Source: Bryoerythrophyllum caledonicum (taxonomy: Eukaryota; Streptophyta; Bryopsida; Pottiales; Pottiaceae). From it: 64,000 nt of DNA. Location: the NCBI GenBank assembly GCA_963971425.1, contig OZ020517.1, forward strand, positions 18,504,904-18,568,903, given 5' to 3'. The notes beneath the pieces are model-generated. The model had not been told where the DNA came from. It worked only from the letters and a program-made list of their open reading frames with translations, and did not search any database. The stretch's first letter is position 1, and every line of letters starts with the position of its first letter. This document shows positions 23,601 to 34,246 of the stretch, piece by piece. Made by a program: the position numbers and the translations under genes.

Positions 23601-26236
23601 CTCAATGGAGCGCCGGCAACAACCACCTTGACTCTGCAACCGCAGGGTCCCTGTCTGTGCTAGAACTCATATCTTCCAACCCGGTGGGCAGGAAGCATCT
23701 TTGGGAAGACCGGCGGTGGCAGAACGGCATGAAGTGGGCTCTGAGCGCTGCTGTCAGCGACGATCCCAGCCCTGTATCATACACGGCATTGAGCTCTCTG
23801 AAGCCCTTTGCAGCAGACTCAAGTTACACCCGGCGGTTCATTGACGAAGGCTTCCATCTCTCGTTGCTGCTGCTTGTACTTTCATCGCCAGATTCGAAAT
23901 CTACAAAATCAGCGCTCCCTATTTCGGCTGCAGATGTGCTTGGCTCTTTTGTGCGAGCAGAAGAAACCCAGCCTAGCTCACTTTCTAATCTCATACCCAG
24001 GTTCCTCCTGTCCTGCTTAAAACAGGGTGAGGATCTAGGAAAGTTCATTTCCATGGCAGGGTCAGAGATTCGGAACCCGACCATGGTGTGGACTCGTGAA
24101 ATGCGTGCCGAGTTTCGTGAGAGGGCGCTGGAGCGCAAGGATTCCGAGGAGGAACTGCAATGGCTGCAGAACTTCACCTACGGTGTTCTCCAAACCGAGT
24201 TTCTCATTGGTGGAGTTTTCGTGACCCATCTTGCATCTGGGAAGTGGGAGGGAGCTGACCTTCCAGATGACACCAAGTTTCTGGACCTCATGATGGAGTA
24301 TCTTGAGACGAACCGAAACGTTGTTAGTCCAACTGAGGTTGAGAACGGATACGAAGACAAGCACGTGATCGTTTCTGAAGGCGGGCAAGATGAGCTTGAA
24401 AAGTTCGTTCTCGTGTTAATTGCTCTGAAGGAGTGCTTGACATACGCAGCGACGTCACATGCAAGGACTGATTTGAGAAAAGGAGTCGACTTGCAAACGC
24501 TTCTAGACGTGGCGTCGATGGAGCATTGCGCACCCAAAGTCTGGACCGAAGTCATTCTGATTTTCAAGGTGTTGGCCCGGGAGGAGACGACGCAGACCTT
24601 CATTCTGGAGTCAAATCTATTCGGGCTGGCCGGGATCCACCTCTGGGATGCCGTGACAGAGGACAAAGGCGAAGCAGCCCTGGTCGCCACTCTTGATTTG
24701 CTACATGTCTTGAGTGGGAATATCAAATCTGATGTGGAGGCAACGAACTGCTTCGCCAGCAGCGGAGTACTCTTCCCCTTGCTATGCATGTTCTGCGACG
24801 TCGATCTACCGAGCTTGCGAACCGGGATCATGGAGACCGAGAGAATATCCCCTCCTCAGAGGCTTATGGCAGCGTGCATACTTGGACAGCTTCTGTTGCG
24901 ATGTTCAAGCGGGGTCACTTCCAATTCCACAGAAAAAATCCACCGGGGAACGTCAATAGATCTAGAGGATCTCATGAACATGCTTGAGCCGGGCTACACC
25001 GGGACAAAGCCCCTTGTATTCCGCACCTTGGCTTCTTTACTGCCGCTGGAGTTCCTGTCCATACTAGCGCACAACCCTTCACAAGCCTGTGAGGTGTATA
25101 ATGCGACAGTGTACTTGCCAAGGCTGGTGTGGGACGATGAGACTCGCCGCTCTGTGAAGCAGCTGCTCACAGAGGAGGCCATCAAGCTGCAGGCATTCGT
25201 GAAGAACCAGGTGGTTGCAGGGCTTGGCTCATGGGCTATCGACCTGGAGAAGCCAGCATTTACTCGCTGGGTGCTTGCCACTGTACGACACGGGGAGAAA
25301 AGGCCGGTATATAAGAGTACAAAAGGAGACGCGCAGTATGTGCCTGAGCTTTACTTGGGCGGGTTCTTCCTGGATCAGTTCCTGAGAATACCCGAGTTTT
25401 TCTTCGGCAAGGCGCTTGAGCAGCGGTTCCTGCGCGAGGTGAAGAAGGCGATTGTGTTGGGCTCATACGCGGAGGATCCCGATGCTCTGAGGAGGGTGAT
25501 ACTCTCCCTCCTGTTGCTCTTCAAGGGGCGACCTTATTTGCTCTCTGGCCGCTCCTACATCGACATCTTCCTCGCGGTGAGCCGCTACATATCCTCTGAA
25601 GCATGCATGCTCGCCCAACCAGTGATGCTTCTGACCCACGCCATCGCCAACCACAAAGACATCGTCGACATCATCGTCTCGGAGGACTTGATCCACTCCT
25701 TGGTGAAGTTTCTGGACATGGATGTCCCTGCAGCGGACGCTGGGTTTGCAGGCAGTGACCCGCGGCTGTGCAGCCTCATGCTGCTGCTGAGACTCATCAG
25801 GCTGAGCCCCAGAACTGTCGAGATTACCACAGCTGTGAGCGTTGTGCAGAAGCTGGCAGACACAGTGCTTGACATGGAAGGCAACAACGAAGTGTCAAAG
25901 ACGGCGTTGGAGTGCCTGGCGTTAATGTGCAATGATAAGAAAAAGGGCAAGGAGATCATCCGGTTGTTGGAGAGTCTTGCACCTGCTGAGACGAAGAGGT
26001 TCTGGGACATCCCGGTGGAGAACATATGGGACGACGCGGCTGATTTTGAGACTCTGCAGCATTTTCTTCAGCATCGGTATCCGTGCTCGTGGTGGACCTC
26101 GGGTGAATCGCCAGAGAATGCTGCACCATTCAATTTGAAGGAGGATAAAAATGGCCCGAATGAGAACCACCAGACTTTCAATACCACTGTGTCTCGGAAA
26201 TGGGATCCTCAATTATCACGCGACCACTTGAGCTGA
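14615..26236 (+). CDS. RME-8/GRV2-like (DNAJC13 family) endosomal protein, no J domain
   Basis: Family members (DNAJC13/RME-8, plant GRV2/KAM2) act on endosome membranes in sorting with clathrin, Hsc70 and retromer. I read 29 exons that join in frame: 14615-14942, 15085-15176, 15277-15435, 15600-15683, 15881-16017, 16128-16350, 16477-16584, 16732-16801, 17189-17313, 17512-17622, 17810-17911, 18060-18140, 18471-18550, 18699-18762, 18966-19121, 19270-19317, 19431-19547, 19713-19824, 19940-20022, 20140-20325, 20466-20642, 20822-21090, 21152-21322, 21594-21762, 22139-22246, 22344-22548, 22755-22861, 23113-23193 and 23360-26236. Product is ~2209 aa (human ~2243, GRV2 ~2550). All introns are GT-AG except intron 19 (AAG|GCAAGT). 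IWN-type repeats: LLVWNDIKRSELKK (19.5 kb), DVIWNADMRKRLLEYL (22.4 kb), MVWTREMRAEFRER (24.1 kb), RLVWDDETRRSVKQLL (25.1 kb). HYPEL (22.5 kb) and AMRRLYSLGAF also align with the family. No HPD or J-domain helices occur between YLQNF (22.8 kb) and the third IWN. Exon 29 is 2877 nt while the others are 48-328. Exon 2 and exon 12 donors are the least certain. Confidence 0.85.
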
Positions 26237-27084
26237 CCAAGGTAATACTACGTCCAGTTTCTACATATTTAAAATTGTTTATCGCTTTCACAAATAATCT
26301 TTTGCTGTCATTAGTGCTGCTGTCATGTCATATTTGACGGGTATTCATGTATTCTTCCTGAAGTCAAACGACCCCTATTCTTCGTGTATTCTCTAAATTT
26401 GCTTTGACAAATGATCTTTTGCAAGAAGTGAATGCTACCTTTCATGTCATATCTGAGAGGTTCCATTTCGACACACGTGAGTCTCTTACTCATGTAGTCT
26501 AACGAGCCCTACTGTGTGATTGAAACTCAGGAGCATAAGAGATTCCTGATGCAGAATGAAGTACCTGTTTTCATCGCTGTATGGAGTCGTTCCTCAGCCA
26601 AAGAGTGGGCAGAAAAGACCTGGCAAAGTCGTTCTGAAGGTAACTCCTGGTTTTTTCAATCTGGTTTCTACTTTGTATAGGTGTGTGTATATCATACTAG
26701 AGTAGGGTACATTCACGAAAGGAGTGAAAAGATCCACAGAGAGTACATACGAGTCGTATAAATTGTAGTAGATCAGGGTAAGTAAATATTCTGTAGAATA
26801 TTACCAACTCAGAGGATATATACACCAAGGGGCGCAAAATTTGCACCAAGAAACAGTAGAATAAGAGTGGTTTGTGACACCACTGAAACCATGTACACTA
26901 TCATTTGAAGATTTATGTACCCAATCCTCAACTCTCTGTTGAACTGGGTACTAGCGCAAGTAGAGACAAGCTCCACAAAGGTGGTGGGTTCATGAAATTC
27001 GTTTTGATACAAGTGTGCAGACTCTCATGGTTATTTGTAGAATTTTCCTGACGGCAGAAAATTCCAAAAGAGACTCACTATTGA
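26237..27084 (+). other. 3' flank of the RME-8-like gene with one exon-like segment
   Basis: No complete gene. At 26556 an ATG opens a clean 28-codon stretch (MKYLFSSLYGVV, then PQPKSGQKRPGKVVLK). It is preceded by a splice-acceptor-like gatgcag and ends on a perfect donor AAG|gtaact at 26640. It could be the first coding exon of another gene, or an alternative 3' exon joined from the donor-like accaag|gtaata just after the stop at 26236. I found no second exon downstream. Confidence 0.35.
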
Positions 27085-27155
27085 TGCACCGGCCGGGAAT
27101 CGAACCCGGGTCTGTACCGTGGCAGGGTACTATTCTACCACTAGACCACCGGTGC
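27085..27155 (-). tRNA. tRNA-Gly (anticodon GCC)
   Basis: The minus strand reads GCACCGGTGGTCTAGTGGTA at the 5' end, an anticodon loop of CTGCCAC, the T-arm GGGTTCGATTCCC and the 3' end CCGGTGC plus discriminator A. The acceptor stem GCACCGG/CCGGTGC pairs perfectly over 7 bp. A Pol III stop (TTTT on the minus strand, at about 27075) follows within about 12 bases. It lies 10 bases downstream of tRNA-Asp, so the two may be co-transcribed. Confidence 0.95.
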
Positions 27156-27165
27156 GTGAGTGTGA

Positions 27166-27237
27166 CGCCGCTGCCGGGGATCGAACCCGGGTCACCCGCG
27201 TGACAGGCGGGAATGCTCACCACTATACTACAACGAC
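27166..27237 (-). tRNA. tRNA-Asp (anticodon GTC)
   Basis: The minus strand begins GTCGTTGTAGTATAGTGGTG, has the anticodon loop CTGTCAC, the T-arm GGGTTCGATCCCC and the 3' acceptor strand CAGCGGC with discriminator G. The seven acceptor pairs include two G-U pairs and are otherwise Watson-Crick, as in other plant tRNA-Asp genes. Upstream member of the Asp-Gly pair. Confidence 0.95.
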
Positions 27238-27615
27238 TTTCATCCTGACGTGTCCGGAAGACGGGTTTGCTACCCGGTCCGACCGGATTGATGACCTGCA
27301 TGCGACATATTTCTAATGTAAATAGATTTCAGTAAGTAGCAATGTTTTTGGATTATCACACTTTCGCTACAGCTGAAATCATACATGCAAAAAAAATTAT
27401 AGCTATTTCAGAGTTCAGTGAGATTAGCAATGACAACTGTGATCACCAGACCCCAACTCGGAAGCTGCACTCAATTCGGCTCTTAAAATTGAAGTCTTGC
27501 ACGAAAAGCAGACATACCGCTCATTAAGGCAATGGGACACATGAAATCTATCTTTCACAAGGTGTAAGCAATTCTCATGTAGTGGACTGCAAGACTAACT
27601 GTCCTAAGAAATCTC

Positions 27616-29959
27616 TTAAGAACTAGTGTCTTTCACCGCAGGCTTCTTCTTGTACGACTTCCTTTGCTGTGAGGTGCTCCTTGACAATTTCTGAGTGATT
27701 GAAGTCCCCTGTGACAACAAAGCAAGTATGAGTCAAAGAGAACAACGACTTCAGTAATCTCCTTCGTTTCCAGGTCTTGAACAACTCACATAGTTGCAGT
27801 TGTACGCTGATGAATTGTTTATATACCCAAAGAATGTTGTTAGGAAAGTACAAATGCGACAGGGATTTCAGGGAGCTCACCTGGAGCCACTCATTTGTGC
27901 TATCACCACTGCTGTTACGGGTACCAGTCTCAACTTTCTTGGTGCTTCTCCGTTGCTTCTGTTAACGCATGAGAGAATTTTTTAGCAGATGAAGAAGAGG
28001 TCTAACTAAAACATCATGAACCGAAGAGCGAATATACTGCACAGCGAACTTAGAGACGAGTGCAATCAAAGGACAATTTAGAGAGAGTCGAGTACATAAC
28101 GGTGTGTCCAGTACCTTGATCAACTCCTGAACTTTAGAATACGACCACATGCCCAGAAGTCCCAGTAAACCCAAACCCAGAGAAGAAAGAAACACGGTCT
28201 CTCCTTTCACAAAGCTTCCACCTTCCGCCACATCAATAGTGCCATTGTGGAAGACGTTTCTGTAAACTTCACCATTCACTTCGTACACAACATGTCCCAC
28301 CAAGTCGTAGCTTCCTGGCTGTGAAAAAAACATAGATGTGAGAAGGACCAACCTTCCAACTTTGAAGATAATAGCACCCAATTGCAGGTCATTCTGTTCT
28401 GCAGATAAATCAAAAGTAGCACATATGCTCCTTTAAGCAAATATCTTGAGAAATGTTCAAAACACGACTCACCTGCAGGAACTTGTTGATACTGAAAGAG
28501 TACTTGACAGTTTCCTTGCTTTCGGCAGGGACAACTATTGAGCTCTCCTATAATCACCATCGACAGAGGGTCAAGAACAATGCCATCACACAGTTTAAAA
28601 AAGGAATTACGGATATGAAAGGCATAATCCACTATAAACTATTCAAAATTCAGGTAGATTCGTCGTAATTTGCGCACAAAAGAAAACGACAAGATACCTG
28701 GACTGTGAAATTCTGTACGATATAACTATGGTCGTGTAGAAGGTGAAGAGTGGCACGGGTATATGCCACTTTCAAGGCGGAAGGTCCTGCAGTGAATGAA
28801 TTACACTCTTGTTAAAACATAGATTTAAACGCTTTCCGCTCCGATCAGTATTATACTAAAACAACAAAACTTAGTGTCTGGCAGTTCTAAAAACATTCAA
28901 TGAAACGTGTGCAGATATTCTGGATTGGCAAATATCTCACCATCATTCTTGATTTCGATATCAACTTGAGTAGGCTCCCCTGCTTTCACCACTGAACACC
29001 AGCCCTCAATATCAGAACTATCAATACCACCATTACGCAAACATCCACTCCATACATTCATATGCAAACGAAGGGACGATGACTTCTTAAAAAGTATAAA
29101 AGTCCGCTTCAACGAGAAAGGGTAGACGATGAAACCCTAATGCTCGAGTTATGCTTCGCAAATCTCATCTCAGAAATCCAGTGAACCTAAAAAATGAGAA
29201 TCAAGATGTGTATGTCTGAGAATACAATAGCCAGCCACTTACGTTTGTTAGGACTCTTGGGAAAAAATGTAGATGTCTCCACCCACGAAGCTGGTTTCAC
29301 ATTAGCCTCCACAAACTTCTTCTCTGATTTAGCCTCGTTGACAACGTGAGTCTCCTCAACATTATCGCTCACAACCGGCGCCACTGTCAAAAACCACAAG
29401 CAACACATCAGCCAATAAAAACCTTGAATCGAACTAAACACTACACACATGCCCCAGGTATACCAACGAGCTAACCCCCCATCGTCAAAAGAATCATTCC
29501 AACCGGCCACTTCAAAAACAACAGCCCCCACCCAAGGATGCTGAAATACAATCACTAAAAAACCACCAGCTCAGAACTCCATCATACCTCCACATTCCCG
29601 TCAAACATAGAAAACAAAAAACTACCACCACAGTACACTCATCACAACCAGAAAGCTCCCCGACAATATGCTCAATCATCAAGAACAACGTAAGACCTCC
29701 TCTTCCACCTCCAGTGCATTACATCTAGCAGATTCCACAAGCCCTAGATGATCCATCAAGCACTAGGGCAACCCACGAGGGAGACACAGAGACAAACAGC
29801 GGGTCTCCATCTCCAAACCCTAACCGATCCACACAAACCAATGACGCCGAAAGCACGAAACGAAACGAGCGAAAGCCGCCTACCCAGGAGAAGCAGGAGA
29901 AGCGCGGCGGCAAGAAGCAGCGGCGGCAACACAGTGGTCCGGAGTCCCAGAGTCGCCAT
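27616..29959 (-). CDS. SSR1: Translocon-associated protein subunit alpha (TRAP-alpha)
   Basis: TRAP-alpha is a single-pass ER membrane protein next to the Sec61 translocon that assists signal-sequence insertion. Eight exons on the minus strand join in frame: 29884-29959, 29243-29383, 28941-28991, 28698-28786, 28473-28547, 28115-28318, 27881-27958 and 27616-27708. All introns are GT-AG and the product is 268 aa, close to the usual plant length (~258). The N-terminal signal peptide is MATLGLRTTVLPP plus a Leu/Ala run. Then come the acidic luminal segment ending FFPKSPNK, the KAGEPTQVDIEIKNDG strand, LHLLHDHSYIVQNFTVQ, the PGSYDLVGHVVYEV motif and YRNVFHNGTIDV. A membrane helix (FLSSLGLGLLGLLGMW) follows, and then a basic cytosolic tail with STNEWLQ and a KKK cluster. 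The start follows from the signal peptide; an upstream in-frame ATG exists, but the leader it adds is not signal-like. The gene appears intact. Confidence 0.93.
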
Positions 29960-30200
29960 CGCTGGAGGAGCGCCGGCCGCAAATGTAAACAGAAGAAGGA
30001 GTTTGAGAGTGCACACTGCAAACACACTAAAGGACTTGCGGACTTGTTCTGCGTGAGCCGCACTTGGCATCGTCGTGGGACTCTCGAGCTTTCCTAGTGG
30101 ACGACCATACCACGAATAGTCTACCAATAGGCGCGGTACCCGGCGTCCCGGGTATCTACCGCACCGGGTATAGAGCATCCCCGCCTTTCCACAAACCTAA
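29960..30200 (-). promoter_or_regulatory. 5' flank of TRAP-alpha
   Basis: Short GC-moderate interval between the TRAP-alpha ATG and the left end of the long-inverted-repeat element. Any promoter must lie here or within the transposon's left arm, so the element sits within about 240 bp of the start codon. No clear TATA box was identified. Confidence 0.35.
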
Positions 30201-30784
30201 GGTAAACCCCCTATAACCGTCAAGTTAATAAGCAGTTTGCATGTATGGAGAGCCTAGATGATAATTAAGTTATTTGTGAGTGATAGCCAATAGAATTACA
30301 ATTTCAACCCAAGTGATTTTGTATTTTTCCGATGTGGTATAAATTAGTTATGAATTTTCAAAGTCACATGTGAAGAAAGTTGGGTCAGCATCAGTAGGTG
30401 GGGGCCATGACCCTCCTACAAATGGGCTAGAACCAACAATGAAAAATGTGGGAACCGGGTATTACTCACCCTAGAACTAAATTCGGAAAATCCTAGTTCC
30501 CTCTATCTTGCATGCACTCTGACGCATTCATTGATTTAGACAGCAGCCCATGCCCATTCATGCTATGATGCAAAACCGCCAATAATACTTCATTTACCCC
30601 TAAAACCACCAGCTTTGAAACCAACTTCCGCTATCCATGCCTTTTTGCTACCGGCGCTAAATTAGGAAGTTGGTTACATGTGCAATTATTCACGGTTTCT
30701 AGTGAAAAACTAGTTGTCAATCATGGATTATTGCCGGCTTTAGACGTGACTACCTTAGTGGATGGTGTGGGGACCCCACTAGGT

Positions 30785-31345
30785 AGATGCACATGACGAC
30801 CATATGAGACTTCATCTTCTAGATATGGTTCCTAAGAGCATGGCCACCGCTCTTTCATAAGAGCACGGCACAACGAAGGAAGCGGTGGTGGGCCGGTTGA
30901 TGGCCCTCACTAATTATTTTTGTGGGAGTTGCCCCGCCCCATCTTCTCCCTATGAACCCCCCTTGAGTTGCTCTTGATTGCCCATTTGATGTTGCTCCTG
31001 CATGCAAGCATATTTAGACCAAATCATGTTGACCAAACATATGGCATCCCCAAAATTCCCACACCATAGTTGTGTGAAATCACAAGTATTTGGAGGGACT
31101 CCATATTTGGAGTGATGAATATTGTCTGCGATGGAGTGTGTTGAGGAGCAGATCCTCTTGCCAAACCTACTAGCGTGGTCCTTGGCGCATTCAGTGGACA
31201 TGCTCTAAAAGACCGGGTTGGGCTCCTCATGCCCACACCAGTTTCATGGTAAAATCTGATATGATTCCTAATCAAACCATTTGATTACCCTCTTCTGATT
31301 TGCCTTTTCAGACCATATTGTTACTACAACGTTCCCATTGCGTTC
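30785..31345 (+). repeat. Dispersed repeat, copy 2 (split by a MITE)
   Basis: Same repeat as 5674-5855. The match runs to atatggttcctaa, is interrupted by the 370-bp MITE plus one TAA, and resumes at gaccgggttgggctcctcat, ending near acaacgttcccattg. Confidence 0.8.
30836..31205. mobile_element. TAA-flanked MITE (Tourist/PIF-Harbinger type), 370 bp
   Basis: Starts GAGCATGGCCACCGCTC and ends GTGGACATGCTC, an inverted terminal repeat. It is flanked on both sides by TAA (30833-30835 and 31206-31208), the usual 3-bp target duplication of PIF/Harbinger elements. The homologous empty site is in the dispersed repeat at 5674-5855. The interior contains an inverted agagcatg/ctcttt pattern and no real gene. 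The similar element at 41400-41784 belongs to the same broad group. Confidence 0.85.
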
Positions 31346-31854
31346 TTGATGAGTTCCCATGATGTTCCCTTGAGTTCTCCAATGTGTTCCCAAGTATGTT
31401 TCCTAACGTTTTCCTTGTTCCGCAAGAATTCCCAACATGTTTACACTGGGAACCAATTTATACTTTTAAAATTACATCCATTTGTTTAGTGGGGCCCACC
31501 ACCTATTGTTGGGGCCCCAACGCAGGCTCATCCGCACACATGTGCGTGAGCTGGGTCAGTGCGCCACCAAAGAGAGGCGCCTACGGTCGGATTGCCAGCT
31601 GGCCGGGCTTCCATGTACTCTGTCGTTGGGGGCATAGTTGCCGAGAGCACTTCGGCCGGTGTTTTGTGATTGCGGATTTTTTTTTAAAAGAAAGTGTTTA
31701 GTTGCACTTTCCGAAGATTATGTCGGGACATGTCTTTTTTCTTAGGCGATGGAAATTTTGTGAGGCCTCACACCATAATTGGGGCTAGGAAACGGGTAGG
31801 GTTGCTCGAAAAAAAGTAGCCAGATAAGACAAGTAGACCTCATGCTTGATGGTA

Positions 31855-33192
31855 CACTAAATATTGCATTTAGTGTACTAACACAAATAGTGTACTTACC
31901 CTAATACACTAATTGCAAAGAAGTTGACAAATAGTGTTAGCCGTCCATGGCATTCATGATACTCCCAATTAACTTTTGTGCCAATAAAAATAAAATGAAC
32001 TAAAAAGATACCCCAATCGATTGCCTACGGACCGCCATGCCTTATTTGAATAATTAAAAAGTTAAAATACCCCTAATCAACCGCCTACTGACCGTTATGC
32101 TTTAATCCAATGAAATTAAAAAACAAATAGATACCGCCAAAAGACTTCTATTTTTAAATGGTTACTTTTTCAAGATGATATTTTTCTCAAAAGCTAACTT
32201 TTCAAATGTATACTTTTTCAACATAATACTTAATGAGAAGGTTACTTTTTCAAAAGGTTATTGATTCAAAAGGTTATTGTTTCAAAAGGTTATTGTTTCA
32301 AAAGGTTACTTTTTCAAAGATTACTTTTTCAAAGGTTGTTTTTCAAAGGTTACTTTTTTGAAAGGTAACTTTTCAAAAGTTTACTACTCAAAAGCTCTTT
32401 TTCAAAATGTTACTTTTTCAAAAAGTGAGTTTTTGAGCGGATACGTTTTCTAAACGTTATTTTTTCAAATGTTTTCTTTTTCAAATGTTTTCTTTTTCAA
32501 ATGTTTTCTTCTTCAAAATATCACTTTTTCAAAAAAAAAAATCAAATTTCCCAATTTTATAGTTTTTATTTTTCAAATCTTTTCTTCTTCAAAATATTAC
32601 TTTTTCAAATGTTTTTTTTTTCAAATTTTCCCAATTTTATAGTTTTTATTTTTCAAATATTTTCTTTTTCAAATGATCCCTTTTACAAATGTTTTTTTTA
32701 AAAAAAGGATTCTCATTCTCTTCAAAACTCAATGATTATTCTCCAATCTCTTTCTTGCAATATTTTTTAAAAATTAAATTGAATTTTTTTTTCCTTCCAT
32801 ATCTATGTTCTTTTATTCCAAATTTTTTTCTCCAAATTGTTGTTTTCTCTCAATTGTTGGTGTTTCTATATTGTTCATTTTCCAAAGTTTTTAATTTTTC
32901 TATGTTGTTCTTTTCTACAAATTGTTGATTTTCCCAATTTTTTCTCTACAAGTTTTTTTTTTTTTCTCTTCTTCACTTTTGATACTCCAAATGTACAAAT
33001 AATTCTCTTCTACTTTTGATACACTAAATGACCATGAGTAGAAAAAAAATTACTCCAATCTTTACTAGAATTTTCAAATAGTGTAGTAGTTGGCATTTAA
33101 TATAGTATTCTGCCACTACATTAATTGCGTAGTTTGCAATTAGTGTACATGTTCGCATTTAGTGTTTAGTACACTAAATGCAATATTTAGTG
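31855..33192. mobile_element. CACTA-like non-autonomous element, ~1.34 kb
   Basis: Starts CACTAAATATTGCATTTAGT and ends with its inverse, ACTAAATGCAATATTTAGTG. Subterminal copies of acactaa and tagtgtac are present at both sides (31880-31915 and 33075-33180), as is common in CACTA elements. The 3-bp target duplication is not clean (flanks gta and tag). The interior is largely the T-rich repeat at 32160-32990. There is no transposase. Confidence 0.55.
32160..32990 (+). repeat. T-rich degenerate tandem repeat (ttttcaaaaggttact units)
   Basis: Dozens of variants of tttttcaaaaggttac and tttcttcttcaaaatat fill this stretch. The F/S/K-rich ORFs covering it are translations of the repeat. It forms the body of the CACTA-like element. 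Confidence 0.8.
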
Positions 33193-33584
33193 TAGTGTTG
33201 CGATGATTGCCACGAAGTAGAAATCTAAGACAACGATGACGACGAGGAGCTCGTTGTTGGTGCAATGTAAGATGAGTAAGGTGATCGTGTAGCTCGTTGT
33301 TGGTGCAACGTTTGCTCGATGTGTGAGAAAGTTGGATTTCAAGGTGGAGTGCGTCGGAGAAGGATAATCTGGACTTCAAAATTTTGAGTAGTAGAGTTAG
33401 GGTTTGGCATGCTTTCAGGTATTAATCTCTCCAAGTAATAGCCCAAATTTGTGTATGTTTTCAAGTGCCAGGAAAAGATAAATTAGACAAAAATGATAAA
33501 TCTAACCTCGACCTAATCCGTGAGCGGGCATTTTTTTCGTTGCCATTCTCCATCTTACACAATCGTCCATCTGCGAAGTAGTAA
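33193..33584. other. Interior spacer of the long-inverted-repeat element
   Basis: Contains a short local duplication (gagctcgttgttggtgcaa at 33249 and again near 33290). No gene is supported. Confidence 0.5.
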
Positions 33585-34246
33585 GGTAAGCCATCCTAAA
33601 ACCGCCAATATCCCATGGCCGCCGGCTACTTTTTCACTAAAAACGGCCACTATATGCAGATGTAACCAACTCTCTATTTTTAATGGCGGGAGAAAAGGCT
33701 AGGGTGGCATGAATTGGATGCACAGTTGGTGGTTTTAGGTGAATGGGATCTTCTAGACTTATTGTACATGCAAGAGTGGAGAAAATGGAATATTTCTAGA
33801 ATTAGTTTAAGGTTGACCCATTGCCAGTTTTTGGTTGTTAAGCATGCGGTTTTAGGCCATTTGTGGGGAGGTCATGGCCCCCACCTACTGACGCTCACCC
33901 AACTTTCTTCACATGTGCCTTTGAAAATTCATAACTCATTCATAACACATCGAAAAAATATGAAATCACTTGGATTGAAATTGTTATTCTATTGGCTATC
34001 ACTGAAAAATAATTTAATTATTATCTAGGTTCTCCATATATGCAAACTGCTTAACTTGACGGTTATGGGGGGTTTATCTTATAAACCCACCTGGACCGCT
34101 AAATCAAACACTCCCACGTAATAAACCAACATGCACTTAATTTATATATACATGCATTTTCACACAATATAGCAAGCAATATTATTTCATAATTGTTTTT
34201 TAATTAGTTGATTCAGTCAATCCAATTTCCACTATTATTAGTGGTA

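Larger units (their letters stand above)
30201..34080. mobile_element. Long-inverted-repeat (MULE-like) composite element, ~3.9 kb
   Basis: The left end starts GGTAAACCCCCTATAACCGT and the right end is its inverse, ending ACGGTTATGGGGGGTTTATC. The inverted arms are about 500 bases long (30201 to ~30760 and ~33585 to 34080). They include the shared phrases GTGATAGCCAATAG, GTCAGTAGGTGGGGGCCATG and AGTTGGTTACAT. Long, diverged terminal arms without a transposase suggest a non-autonomous Mutator-like or foldback element. I see no clear 9-bp target duplication (flanks acaaacctaa and ttataaaccc), so the class is inferred. The interior holds a dispersed repeat, a MITE and a CACTA-like element, all likely later arrivals. 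Confidence 0.65.

Noticed and set aside
23295-26025. Many minus-strand ORFs opposite the last exon of the RME-8-like gene
   Set aside because: They are antisense shadows of a GC-rich coding exon with no recognisable protein features.
29756-30178. Longer 140-codon ORF around the TRAP-alpha first exon
   Set aside because: It reads through the exon 1 donor into intron 1 and adds an upstream leader. The spliced model from the ATG at 29959 gives a proper signal peptide and joins all seven later exons in frame.
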